Positions 36,667 through 45,960 of a stretch of 64,000 nucleotides of DNA are shown here, piece after piece; the first letter of the stretch is position 1, and the number at the start of each line of letters is the position of its first letter. The stretch is from an uncultured Acholeplasmatales bacterium. GTDB lineage: Bacteria; Bacillota_I; Bacilli_A; ML615J-28; CAG-698. The stretch lies in assembly GCA_937877075.1 (NCBI GenBank), contig CALEGD010000065.1, positions 1-64,000 on the forward strand. The letters run 5' to 3'. Under the pieces are notes generated by a model. That model made no database searches and was not told where the DNA came from. It saw only the letters and a list, made by a program, of their open reading frames with translations. The position numbers and the translations under genes are program-made.

Positions 36667-37761
36667 TTACGGTTTAACCTTTTCAGCTAAACCGAAGTAA
36701 TACATTTTATCCATATCCATCGGCATTCGATCCTCAACAGATGGTATCGAAAAACTTAAATGCGGTTCTGTCTGATACCAATAAGCGGTTGAGGTATAAT
36801 CATCATTGCGTTGATTATTATGACCGATTTCAATAGTTACTTTAATTTCCTTCTTAAAGGTAATCGGATCTTGAATATGGTAGCGGTAATAAGTAGTCCG
36901 ACCTTTCCAATTATCTTTTTCTGCTAGAATTATTCCGTGAAAAGGTGCATTATACTCTTCCTTGGGACAATAAGCAGTGTTGAAATAATCTTCCATACCG
37001 GTGCCATGTATTCGGGGCGGGAAAGGCTCGCCATCAATAAATATCATATCATCGCCTTCTCCAATCCAATCATGTTGACTATCGGTACTGGTATTAAAAA
37101 TATTAATATTACATCCACAATAATGTCCCGCCCCTTTGGCATAAAGAATGACATGGTTATCGCTTCCGGTAGTGTTATATTGTTCTCCACCGAGAAAATC
37201 AAGCTTATTCTTATAACTACTTAAAGGAGGAACCTCACGCGAATGATTACGATTAAACTCAGCATGAAAATATAGCGTCTCTTTTTCTAAAACTTCCGGT
37301 TTTTCATAATCAATATAAAAATAGATATTACAGAGACTTCTACATTCGGAATGAATTACAATCCGGATACGTTTTCTAAAGGGCATCGGCCACCAAGAAT
37401 TAAAACCTCTGCCGTTTTGAGGAGACATTTGTAAGGGCTGGGAAACAAAGTTTTTGGTTATACCATGTCCCATTCCGAAAAAATCACCGACGGGAACAAG
37501 AACACTTGGCTCTTGTTCGTCGTCGTAATATATTTTTAATAAAATTTTTCGATAATAAAATTCTTCATTGCCATGATTACGCATCGTCATCCAGATATGA
37601 TTAATAATTCCCGGTCCTTCAATATCAGCAATTGTCAACTCTTCACCAGGATTAACATAAATGTAATCAGCATTACCTCCAGTTTTGTCGTAACTGCTAA
37701 CCCGATGCCTTGTAGAGTTTTTTCGCAAGTAGATATTGGATAGATTAGATAGTCCGTTCAT
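36667..37761 (-). CDS. GH172 (DUF2961) glycosidase, cytoplasmic
   Basis: A 364-residue member of the DUF2961 family, now GH172, whose studied members act on alpha-D-fructofuranosyl or alpha-D-arabinofuranosyl bonds. The typical GEGDDMIFIDGE and HGTGMEDYF motifs provide Glu235 and Glu257 as the candidate catalytic pair. DYFNTAYCPK and YRYHIQDPI-type strings are also characteristic. There is no signal peptide, so the substrate is imported, presumably by the permeases encoded next. Its start overlaps the upstream gene's end by 17 bases. A furanoside as part of the transported glycan is a reasonable inference. Confidence 0.85.
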   Translation of the reverse strand: MNGLSNLSNIYLRKNSTRHRVSSYDKTGGNADYIYVNPGEELTIADIEGPGIINHIWMTMRNHGNEEFYYRKILLKIYYDDEQEPSVLVPVGDFFGMGHGITKNFVSQPLQMSPQNGRGFNSWWPMPFRKRIRIVIHSECRSLCNIYFYIDYEKPEVLEKETLYFHAEFNRNHSREVPPLSSYKNKLDFLGGEQYNTTGSDNHVILYAKGAGHYCGCNINIFNTSTDSQHDWIGEGDDMIFIDGEPFPPRIHGTGMEDYFNTAYCPKEEYNAPFHGIILAEKDNWKGRTTYYRYHIQDPITFKKEIKVTIEIGHNNQRNDDYTSTAYWYQTEPHLSFSIPSVEDRMPMDMDKMYYFGLAEKVKP

Positions 37762-39127
37762 TTCTACGCCTTAACTTTCTGATTAAGAAGAAGCTAAAGC
37801 CTCCTAAAACAAGCGCTCCACCTACGGAAATGGCAATTGTCCAAATCGGATTCATTGGAACATCGATGTTCATCTGAAATTGTGTGATCTGTGGTTCAAA
37901 TTCATCATTAAGAGAAATGACCTTGGCGGTAACTTGATACTCGCCATTCTTTAAACTAACAATCCCGTCTTCATCTGTGATGATCTTCCCGTCCTTTTCG
38001 AATTCATAAGTTACTATAAATTGACTTTTAGTATAAGCTGAGTTTGAAACCGAAAGAACATTATTCATATTAATTACTCGATCCTTATTATCATAATTAC
38101 TGATATAGATTGAGGTATTAGCTTTGACTTTAGGTAAAGCTTTCTTAATATGTAAGATCAGATTTCTACTGGTCACAGGGGTAAAAGCGCCCTGAATTTT
38201 CGGATTCACTTTTACAACCACACTATAGGTTCCAGGAACTGGTGAAATCAAACCATCGAAAACTTGCCAATTTTCATATTCGCCTTCATCATTTATCTTT
38301 TTCACAATTAAACTGGCTGCATATTCATTTGGAACATAAGCATTACCATAAATATTAAAATATTCGGATAAATCAATATATTGGGTGCCGTTGTAGATAT
38401 AAGCAGTATGTTCGTCTTCAATAACGGTTTTTCCGGTTTCATTTTCATACTCAAATACCACTTGTGGCCGTTCTTTTTGAACAATGATGGTCATTGGTAC
38501 ACTTACTACATCCGGAAAACTTCCGTCAACCGAATGAATTGTAATTGTTAGAGTATAAACACCAGAAATAGCCTTAATATAATAACCAAATATTTCTACA
38601 ACTCTACCTGGGTATTTCGCATCAAAACTTAGATAATATTCATCATCATTAAAACTATTGCCAAGCACTTTATACATAATTCTTAAATCAACGAAACCTT
38701 GATTTTTCTGGATACTGATGGTTCTGACATTATGCATTGCTTCTTCATTGGCAAAACTTGGAGCTATTGCTCTTAAGGTGAAGTTTATCGTTTTCATAAT
38801 TGGAGGACCAATACTAATCTTATTTCCGACGATAAGAATTACAAATGTATAATCACCGGGAACAAAATCAATCACGAGATCATTATGTTCTACAACTTCT
38901 TGATTTCTGGTTACGGTATAAGCAACTGTCAGATCATCCAAGCTATAGGTGCCAGGGTTGATTGAATAAAGAGTTTTTAAATCAAATGTCTTTTGACCTT
39001 TTTCTTTAATAATTTCTTGGTTTTCAAGGGACTCAATTGTCGGTGCCGTACTGGCATAAACATTGATTTTAGCGATTCCTAGGATAGTTAGGCAAATAAG
39101 CATAAAACCTATGATTTTTTTACTCAT
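37745..39127 (-). CDS. Membrane-anchored surface protein with four Ig-like repeats
   Basis: An exported 461-residue protein: an N-terminal signal peptide (about residues 1-25), four domains of about 95 residues with the pattern FDLxxLYxINxxxYxxDxxxxxYxV, then WTIAISVGGALVLGGFSFFLIRKLRRR as a C-terminal anchor with a basic tail. The domains are related to the six repeats of the larger surface protein at the end of the operon. I know no name for them; an Ig-like or cadherin-like fold is suggested by spacing only. The ATG overlaps the upstream stop in ATGAGTAA, so translation is coupled. A ligand-display role is inferred. Confidence 0.72.
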   Translation of the reverse strand: MSKKIIGFMLICLTILGIAKINVYASTAPTIESLENQEIIKEKGQKTFDLKTLYSINPGTYSLDDLTVAYTVTRNQEVVEHNDLVIDFVPGDYTFVILIVGNKISIGPPIMKTINFTLRAIAPSFANEEAMHNVRTISIQKNQGFVDLRIMYKVLGNSFNDDEYYLSFDAKYPGRVVEIFGYYIKAISGVYTLTITIHSVDGSFPDVVSVPMTIIVQKERPQVVFEYENETGKTVIEDEHTAYIYNGTQYIDLSEYFNIYGNAYVPNEYAASLIVKKINDEGEYENWQVFDGLISPVPGTYSVVVKVNPKIQGAFTPVTSRNLILHIKKALPKVKANTSIYISNYDNKDRVINMNNVLSVSNSAYTKSQFIVTYEFEKDGKIITDEDGIVSLKNGEYQVTAKVISLNDEFEPQITQFQMNIDVPMNPIWTIAISVGGALVLGGFSFFLIRKLRRRNERTI

Positions 39128-42100
39128 TTTGATCACCTTTCAATGAAACAGCTTTCTTCTTTCTTAATAGGATAAAGGAAACTCCACCAGCAAGCAGTAA
39201 ACTTCCTCCGACAATTAGTCCAATTTGAAGACTGGATAAACCGGTAGTTTCAACTTTTCCGGTACGGAAGGTATAAAGATCGGAAATATGTTTTCCGCCA
39301 TTGGCATCGGTCACCACGACATAATAAGAATATTCTTGATCAGGCATAAGGTTATTCCAATCAATTGAGGCCAGATCACCGCTTTTTACATTTTCAACTT
39401 TTCCTAAAGATTCACTCATTCTATAATTGACGAAGAAAGCATCGGTAGCAACTCGTTTGATTTGAGGAATTAGTTCCCATTCGTATACAAAACTATTAGT
39501 ATTTACATCCATTGATTGATACGCCGAACCAGATCCATTTCCGTTTTGAGCTAATCCATCTCCTTGAAGACCTTCAAAATCCATATGGTTAAGACCGCGA
39601 TACACATCGTAATAACCGGGGTCTCCTTCGGTAAGGCCTTTGAGTTCATTCAAGTATTCAAGCCATGGTGAGACTGTAATGACATTAACCTCTCCATTTG
39701 TAACATCAAATTCAAAGAGACGCATAAAGCCATCGCCACCCTCATATTTCGAAGCGGTATTTTTTGAACCTTGATAGTCAGCAAGTAACTGCCAAACTTT
39801 TCTATCAGGAGTTCCATCACCGTCATCATCAATTTCATCTACTCTACTGGCACTTCCGTGAAGATGTCCGCTTAATACCATTTTTACATTTGGATTTGGC
39901 TTAACGACTTTATTAAAAATTTCTTCACCAATGGCGGTTTGAACACCGGTTGTTCCTAAATATTCATGGAAGTTAAGGATAACAATTCGGCTGGGATTTT
40001 CAGAAATGACTTTATTCATCCAGTCAATTTCAGGTTGATAGATACCCCATCCCATATAAACCATCATAAAATCTAAGCCATTGACAGATATCAAATCATA
40101 ATGACCGCGGTTATTTTGATAGGATTCGCCATAATAAGATTTGTCTTTATAACGGTCTTCACCAAAGTATTCTCCAAAAACAGAATAATCTTCTTGAGAG
40201 AAATTGACATCATGGTTACCGGCTAAAAGACCATAAGGTACACGGGCATTTTCTAAAAGCTGATAATATTGATCAATGACATCCCATTGATAAGCTTCAT
40301 ATTGTCTGTTTACTAAGTCACCTGTTACAAAAAGATATTCAATATTTAATTTGTCTTTATTTTTAATCAGCCAATTATGTTGAAGTTCCATAATTATATG
40401 ATCTTCATCATCATAGGCGTTTCTTTGAGCATAGTATTGGGGGTCAGAAATCCAAGCAAAAGTAAACTTTTCTGAATCCGGTGCTTCTATTTCATCCTGA
40501 ACCAGAATATTTACTTCATTACTCTTTGGATCAACAAAGAATTCAATCGTAACATCGGCTTCAAGAAGAAAATCATCTTCACCGGCAATCGCAAAATCAA
40601 GCGGTTTCCATTCTTCTTCAATAATATTCCAAGCATAGAGTGTTACTTTTCTGCCTACTAATGATTTTCCGTACCAACGAACATTTACAATACTATTTCT
40701 GGGTATATCTTTATCGATAGTAACGGCAAAACGATGATAGGGAAGTTGATATGACTGGGTATCAAAATAATCGCCATCAAGACTCTTGATTTGATTATAT
40801 TGTTCAGCGGTGAATTCAACCTCACCGGGAAAGACAACATATAGTGGCGGTTCCATCTCGACACTATTATAATAACCTTTGAAGATTTCTCTGTTTTCGG
40901 CACTATAACGATAGCCTTGGAAGAATTCCACAGTTAAATCATCATTTGATGGGTCAGTTACCCTTACATTAAGTTTGGCGTCAACTCCATCAATTTCATC
41001 AGGACTTTCAAATACCGGACGATGAGGATTCTCATCTTCAGTTCTGAAAGTAATGGTTTTTGTTTTTTTATTTCCTACCTTATCTACAATTGTGACTTCA
41101 AGTGTGTGTAGTCCGGGATCAAGATTGCCGCTAGTTGTATAATAAGGAATACCAACCCTATTACCGTCTAGATAACCATATCTTTCTTTAACGCCACTGC
41201 CAGCCTCTTCAATTTCTGGTGCCAGGTTTAAGATTCCCTTTAAGATTTCACCGTCTGCAAAGGTGAAATTGAAATCAGGATTTGTGTTATCAACAAAGAA
41301 ATTAATTGTCTTTGTTTCTTTGCCATTGGTAGCTGATAAAGTATGAAGACCTTCACTTAAACTTGTCGTATCGATTCTGTAAGAGACAGTGTCGATCGAT
41401 TCTTCAGGAATATCAAATTTGAAGAAGACCTGTCTAGTATCGGAGGCATTACTGTCACTGAGACGGTAAATTTCATCACGCATCAGTTCAGAGTATTTTC
41501 CACTATTGACAGGATTAACATCATAGAGAATGGTTCCATCAGGCATAATTAAGCGCGCATCTCTAAAAGAATAGTCGTCACGGTTTAAATTTAAACCTGC
41601 CTCATCAAGAATAGCCTGATTAGCCTTCATAGCTACGGTATCACCGTAGATAAAGTCTCTCCTCGCTTCCGCCATTTTCTCGGCATCATTGGCTGCTTTT
41701 GCTGCTTGATAACGTTCGATAGCGTCATTAAATAGACTAGGATCATAAATCGAAGTATAGCGGTTTCCGGCATGAAGTCCGACTAAGCCTCCCTCAGGAT
41801 ATCCTTCTGATGGTAAAATCATATCAAGTGGTATTTGGACAGTATAAGTTAGCCAACGGCCACTGATATCAAATTGGAATAGGGTTCTAAAACTATTAAC
41901 GCCCTCACCGTACTTGGAGTTTTTAACGGTAACTCCATTCCTGAAGTTAAAATCGGTTTCAAAAACCTCATAAACAAACAAAGCATATCTTTGACTGTCC
42001 GGTTGAGTCGGGAGGAGATTTCCGTCTAAGGATAGACTTAGACTAGTCAGAGGTTCGGTTCTGGATGTTGCGGAAATCTTCAGGCTTCCGCCGACATATT

Positions 42101-43595
42101 GGCCTTCATCGATACTTAAGGAAAGATCACTTAAATCAAGTGGTTCTTCATAAGGAATAATGTTTAAGACATACCAGTCCGTAGAAGTAGATTTTCCAAC
42201 AATGTCTTTCGCAATAATCCTAAACTCAATCTTTCCTTTTCGGATGAAGTTACCAAAATCAAGATAAGCACAATAAAATGATGTCTCACCATCTCTAAGG
42301 AAGGATTGTAGGGTAGGATATTTAGAAGTATAAGTATCAGAACTAACATTGAATTCAATATAAACAGTATTAATGATGGTGTCATCGGTAACACTTACCC
42401 AGATTTCATGATCAAGACCGTCGGATTCAACCGAGTAGATGTTGACATTTTTATGGGAATAGTTGATGACAGGAACTTCTAAATCTTCCGGCATATCAAC
42501 TGTGGCACTTGGAATTTGATAATCTAAAACAATTCCGGGATTGCCATAAACAGTATTGGCATTAACTTTTTGCATTCTTTTGCCGCCATCGGTTGGATAA
42601 CGGAAGAGAATTGACATATCGGAAGAAACATCGGTGTTATTCTTCGAATCATTATTAGTATTGTAATATGCTTCTACAACCAGTTCACCGGTATTGGTGT
42701 AAATCCCCCAACCCCGATGCTGACCGCTATTCGGTTGACCGGCAAAGTGAGTATAAGAGAGATTGGGTTCATCACCCTCAGCAACAAGTTCCACACCTTT
42801 ATCTAGGTTCCAGTGGGTTTTAGGATTTTCCTTTGTACCGTAGAAATATTCTTGCATCTCACGTGCCGGAAGTGCAGATTTGTTTTGCCAATCATTGGTA
42901 TTTACCCAAATGATAATGGTACTTTTTGGTTGAATAATCAGATTCCGGTTTTCCGGATTTCTTAAAGCATATTCAGTAGGTCTTAAACTCGGACTAGTCA
43001 TATAACGTAGTTCATAACCTGAAAAATCAATTGGCGCATCCGAGTTATTATATATTTCCACAAATTCATAACGGTCACCATTGCCGATTCCTTTTGCAGA
43101 GGTCGAAACCACAAGTTCAGTAATCAAAAGATAGGGGACATTATTATAATCATAAGCATCTCCATAATATTGATCACATTCAATGATGTTCACCTGGGAC
43201 TTGGCAATATTGTTTGAACTGTCTTTTGCTTCAATGTAATAAAAAACTTTATCGGTAAAAAACTTTTTATTTTCTTTATTGGTTCCGAATTGTACATAAG
43301 TATCAATCTTTGCGGAAAAAGTATCGGAGTCATTTTCGCGTGCAAGTATCACTTTCTGATAAGGGAGATTTTCATCTACCCGAAAATAAGCTACTACCGG
43401 GTCCTTAGATGAAAGACCCGAATCATCAGTAACAATTGCTGATAAGGTCAAATATCTGTCAGTTATCTTTAATTTCGGTTGGGCCTGAACAAGGATGGAA
43501 GGAGCAGTTAAATCTTCTCCTTCTCCGTAAACCTTGTTATTTCCAAACATAAATGTAAATGTCAGAATAAATATAATAATCAAAAATTTCTTCAT
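39120..43595 (-). CDS. Giant surface protein: lamin-tail domain, Ig-like modules, metallophosphoesterase
   Basis: A 1,491-residue exported protein anchored by a C-terminal helix (about 1465-1485). Order: signal peptide; Ig-like module; lamin-tail domain (about 155-300, starting LLITELVVSTSAKGIGNGDRY); several beta-rich modules; a calcineurin-like phosphoesterase (about 1048-1300); a fibronectin-III-like module; the anchor. Phosphoesterase motifs are SDPQY (the usual DxH is DPQ), GDLVNR, GNHD near 1127, NFHEY and GHLHGS near 1243. DDDGDGTPD near 1250 looks like a calcium-binding loop. Substrate unknown: a phosphodiester in nucleic acid or teichoic-type polymer is possible. It is the second gene of the ABC operon. 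Confidence 0.82.
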   Translation of the reverse strand: MKKFLIIIFILTFTFMFGNNKVYGEGEDLTAPSILVQAQPKLKITDRYLTLSAIVTDDSGLSSKDPVVAYFRVDENLPYQKVILARENDSDTFSAKIDTYVQFGTNKENKKFFTDKVFYYIEAKDSSNNIAKSQVNIIECDQYYGDAYDYNNVPYLLITELVVSTSAKGIGNGDRYEFVEIYNNSDAPIDFSGYELRYMTSPSLRPTEYALRNPENRNLIIQPKSTIIIWVNTNDWQNKSALPAREMQEYFYGTKENPKTHWNLDKGVELVAEGDEPNLSYTHFAGQPNSGQHRGWGIYTNTGELVVEAYYNTNNDSKNNTDVSSDMSILFRYPTDGGKRMQKVNANTVYGNPGIVLDYQIPSATVDMPEDLEVPVINYSHKNVNIYSVESDGLDHEIWVSVTDDTIINTVYIEFNVSSDTYTSKYPTLQSFLRDGETSFYCAYLDFGNFIRKGKIEFRIIAKDIVGKSTSTDWYVLNIIPYEEPLDLSDLSLSIDEGQYVGGSLKISATSRTEPLTSLSLSLDGNLLPTQPDSQRYALFVYEVFETDFNFRNGVTVKNSKYGEGVNSFRTLFQFDISGRWLTYTVQIPLDMILPSEGYPEGGLVGLHAGNRYTSIYDPSLFNDAIERYQAAKAANDAEKMAEARRDFIYGDTVAMKANQAILDEAGLNLNRDDYSFRDARLIMPDGTILYDVNPVNSGKYSELMRDEIYRLSDSNASDTRQVFFKFDIPEESIDTVSYRIDTTSLSEGLHTLSATNGKETKTINFFVDNTNPDFNFTFADGEILKGILNLAPEIEEAGSGVKERYGYLDGNRVGIPYYTTSGNLDPGLHTLEVTIVDKVGNKKTKTITFRTEDENPHRPVFESPDEIDGVDAKLNVRVTDPSNDDLTVEFFQGYRYSAENREIFKGYYNSVEMEPPLYVVFPGEVEFTAEQYNQIKSLDGDYFDTQSYQLPYHRFAVTIDKDIPRNSIVNVRWYGKSLVGRKVTLYAWNIIEEEWKPLDFAIAGEDDFLLEADVTIEFFVDPKSNEVNILVQDEIEAPDSEKFTFAWISDPQYYAQRNAYDDEDHIIMELQHNWLIKNKDKLNIEYLFVTGDLVNRQYEAYQWDVIDQYYQLLENARVPYGLLAGNHDVNFSQEDYSVFGEYFGEDRYKDKSYYGESYQNNRGHYDLISVNGLDFMMVYMGWGIYQPEIDWMNKVISENPSRIVILNFHEYLGTTGVQTAIGEEIFNKVVKPNPNVKMVLSGHLHGSASRVDEIDDDGDGTPDRKVWQLLADYQGSKNTASKYEGGDGFMRLFEFDVTNGEVNVITVSPWLEYLNELKGLTEGDPGYYDVYRGLNHMDFEGLQGDGLAQNGNGSGSAYQSMDVNTNSFVYEWELIPQIKRVATDAFFVNYRMSESLGKVENVKSGDLASIDWNNLMPDQEYSYYVVVTDANGGKHISDLYTFRTGKVETTGLSSLQIGLIVGGSLLLAGGVSFILLRKKKAVSLKGDQNE

Positions 43596-43624
43596 TCTAG
43601 CTCCTTTTCGCTATTTAGCTAATC

Positions 43625-44929
43625 TCACATTCCTTCTTGGGGAAAAGTTTTTAATAAACCTAAGACTTGACTCTTAGCAATCGGAATCTGTCTTAAATAG
43701 TCATCTTTAGATTTTAAAAGAATTTTTTCAAATAATGTTTCATAAACTCCTTTAACAGCTCTCCAGTCAGTATAATCGGCTGAAGGCACGCCGCTAATAA
43801 TACCGTTTTCAATTACATCAATACCCATCAACATAATCTTTTCGGAGGTTGTTCTTGCAGTTTCAGGGACCGCTTTCACTTCTTCGATTACTTCTTCTAT
43901 CGTACTGATGATACCACCAAGACCGGTACAATATTTATAGTTGACAGATTTTCTAGTCATATAATCAATGAACTTTAAAGCAGTTGCTTTGTTTGGTGCG
44001 CCGTCTAAAACGCCTAAGCCCCAAGCACCGATAATTGAACCACGTCCGGCATCACCTTTCGGAGGAGCAGCAATTACAAAATTATCTGGTTTATATTTTA
44101 AAATTTCTCCGGCTTGAGTCATATGTTGGAAAGAAAGCCAAGCAGTTTCATCTTTCATTTTATCAACAGCGGTACTATAGTTCTTCTGTTCATTAACGAA
44201 AACTTCATCAATGGCCATTTGTAGCATTAATTCATAAGCTTGCTTCATATTTTCACTGTCGACATCAACAAAATCCGCACCATATGCTAGTCCCATTCCC
44301 CCCATAATGTAGATGAGGTTATAACCGGCTTGAGAAGGAAACATTGTTTTAGTTCCGACACCAATATTACCGTTGGCACCGTTTTTAATATTGTAAGCCC
44401 ACTCTGCAAACTGTTCCCAAGTTAAATCATCAACATTAGCTCCTTCAGGTAAGAACGCCAAAGCTTTTTTATTTGCAACAGTTAAATAAGCATCAGAAGA
44501 TACCGGAACAAAATAACGAGTATCACCAACATTAGTTACAGATGTAAAATGATTGTCTTTATCAATTGTTCTATCGGAGTAAGCAACATCAGCAGTGATA
44601 TCTTGAACATAACCTTTAGTAACAAAGGTCGGCATTTCACCACTGTGAACAATGGCGATATCAGTTACATATTCTCCAGAATCCTGTTCTGTTTTAATCT
44701 TTTTAATTCCATCAGTAGCACTAACTACGTCAAGGGTAACACGTACATTGAATTCTTTTTCGAATTCAGCAACAATTTTATCACGAACAAATACCTGTTC
44801 CCAGTTTGTTCCATAATTACCTACACTAACTATTTTCAATTCTTCAGTCGTCTTATCACATCCGACTAAAGCAAAGAAACTTAAAAATAATAGCATTATA
44901 GATAATAGTGAAAATTTTTTGTTTCTCAT
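43625..44929 (-). CDS. Sugar-binding lipoprotein of the ABC importer
   Basis: A family-1 extracellular solute-binding protein. The lipoprotein signal ends at LVGC (Cys about residue 24), so the mature protein is tethered to the outer face of the membrane. LKIVSVGNYGTNW starts the first lobe, and DAYLTVANKKALAFLPEG and LGVLDGAPNKATALKFIDY are typical segments of sugar-binding proteins. The ATG is chosen because AGGAG lies six bases upstream; another ATG six codons earlier has no such site. It is the first gene of the operon that encodes both permeases and the ATPase-phosphorylase, so it captures the transported sugar. Confidence 0.88.
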   Translation of the reverse strand: MRNKKFSLLSIMLLFLSFFALVGCDKTTEELKIVSVGNYGTNWEQVFVRDKIVAEFEKEFNVRVTLDVVSATDGIKKIKTEQDSGEYVTDIAIVHSGEMPTFVTKGYVQDITADVAYSDRTIDKDNHFTSVTNVGDTRYFVPVSSDAYLTVANKKALAFLPEGANVDDLTWEQFAEWAYNIKNGANGNIGVGTKTMFPSQAGYNLIYIMGGMGLAYGADFVDVDSENMKQAYELMLQMAIDEVFVNEQKNYSTAVDKMKDETAWLSFQHMTQAGEILKYKPDNFVIAAPPKGDAGRGSIIGAWGLGVLDGAPNKATALKFIDYMTRKSVNYKYCTGLGGIISTIEEVIEEVKAVPETARTTSEKIMLMGIDVIENGIISGVPSADYTDWRAVKGVYETLFEKILLKSKDDYLRQIPIAKSQVLGLLKTFPQEGM

Positions 44930-44966
44930 AAAAGTCTCCTTTTCCATACTTTTGTATTACGCTTTC

Positions 44967-44996
44967 ATTATATCGTTTTTGGGGCTGGTAAAACAA
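44967..44996 (-). promoter_or_regulatory. Promoter of the surface-protein/ABC operon
   Basis: On the minus strand TTGTTT and TATAAT are separated by 18 bp, upstream of the lipoprotein gene. The weak -35 fits an activator, and an AraC gene lies just upstream. Confidence 0.55.
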
Positions 44997-45072
44997 TTGA
45001 GGATTTCCGAATTTTAATGCACAAATTAAGAATTTCTCGTTTTTCATGTATAATTTTGTCAATATTTAGTTA

Positions 45073-45111
45073 TAAAAAAACACGGAACTATTCCCTTAGA
45101 ACTTCCGTGTT
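45073..45111 (-). terminator. Terminator of the GT-AraC operon
   Basis: AACACGGAA and TTCCGTGTT form a 9-bp stem around a 15-base loop that contains the AraC stop codon; T7 follows on the minus strand. It separates this unit from the ABC operon. Confidence 0.8.
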
Positions 45112-45945
45112 TTTATTATTTTGATTATTAAAACTCTCGCGATACTCGGTTGGCGAGATTCCAAAGTCTTTCTTAAAGATGCGACTAAAATAGAGTTTAT
45201 TCTCATAACCAATCATAAAGGCAATTTCTGCGACCTTTAAATTGGTGTTTCTTAATAACTCCTGACTGTATTTTAGTTTTTTCTCCCTGAGATACTGCAA
45301 AGGGGTTAGGTTATAAAGTTCTTTGAATTTCTCGTAAAAATAATATTTCGAGATATATAAGTCTTTTAAAATGTCATCCAGTTGCCGGATTTTACAGAAA
45401 TCACGGTCAATAGCGTTTTTGATTGATTCACAAATACTGATTAAGTCACTGTTAATGATGAATTTATTTTGATAGAGTTTCTTCACCATCGAGACTAAGA
45501 TCCCAGCATAATAAATGGGTAGGTCTGTTTCATAATTATTTTTATTTTGCATTTCACTTACAACATCCGCAAAATAATTCTCGAATTTTAAAGCGTAGAC
45601 ATTGGTTGAGATAACCGGGGGGAGGCTAGGATCAATAATATTTGTTGGTTTAGACTTATCCAAATCTTTAATAGCAACAAAATAAAGTTTGAATTCCTCA
45701 TTTTCATAAGCTATTTCTTGATGGACATCATTAGGCTTATAGACAATAATATCACCATATTGAACATTATATTTATTATCATTGATGATGACTTGTCCGC
45801 GACCTTTCATAATAAACAAAATCTCACTGAATAAATGCGAATGTTTCTTCTTTTTCCAATCGCTAACATTATAAACAATCCCGGAATAAATAATAGAATA
45901 AATAGGTTGTTTAAAAAGCGACCAATGAGATTTTTCAGTTTTCAT
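45088..45945 (-). CDS. AraC-family transcriptional regulator
   Basis: A 285-residue regulator with an N-terminal cupin sensor domain (about 20-95, e.g. HLFSEILFIMKGRGQVIIN) and two C-terminal helix-turn-helix motifs (about 185-280). The second HTH is VAEIAFMIGYENKLYFSRIFKKDFGISPTEYR, the usual AraC signature. Sugar-sensing members activate nearby uptake operons. Its position between the second glycosyltransferase and the ABC operon makes that operon the natural target, though the two are separated by a terminator. It follows the glycosyltransferase gene by 15 bases in the same transcript. The ligand is unknown. Confidence 0.9.
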   Translation of the reverse strand: MKTEKSHWSLFKQPIYSIIYSGIVYNVSDWKKKKHSHLFSEILFIMKGRGQVIINDNKYNVQYGDIIVYKPNDVHQEIAYENEEFKLYFVAIKDLDKSKPTNIIDPSLPPVISTNVYALKFENYFADVVSEMQNKNNYETDLPIYYAGILVSMVKKLYQNKFIINSDLISICESIKNAIDRDFCKIRQLDDILKDLYISKYYFYEKFKELYNLTPLQYLREKKLKYSQELLRNTNLKVAEIAFMIGYENKLYFSRIFKKDFGISPTEYRESFNNQNNKNTEVLRE

Positions 45946-45960
45946 ATTCTTAACCTTTCT

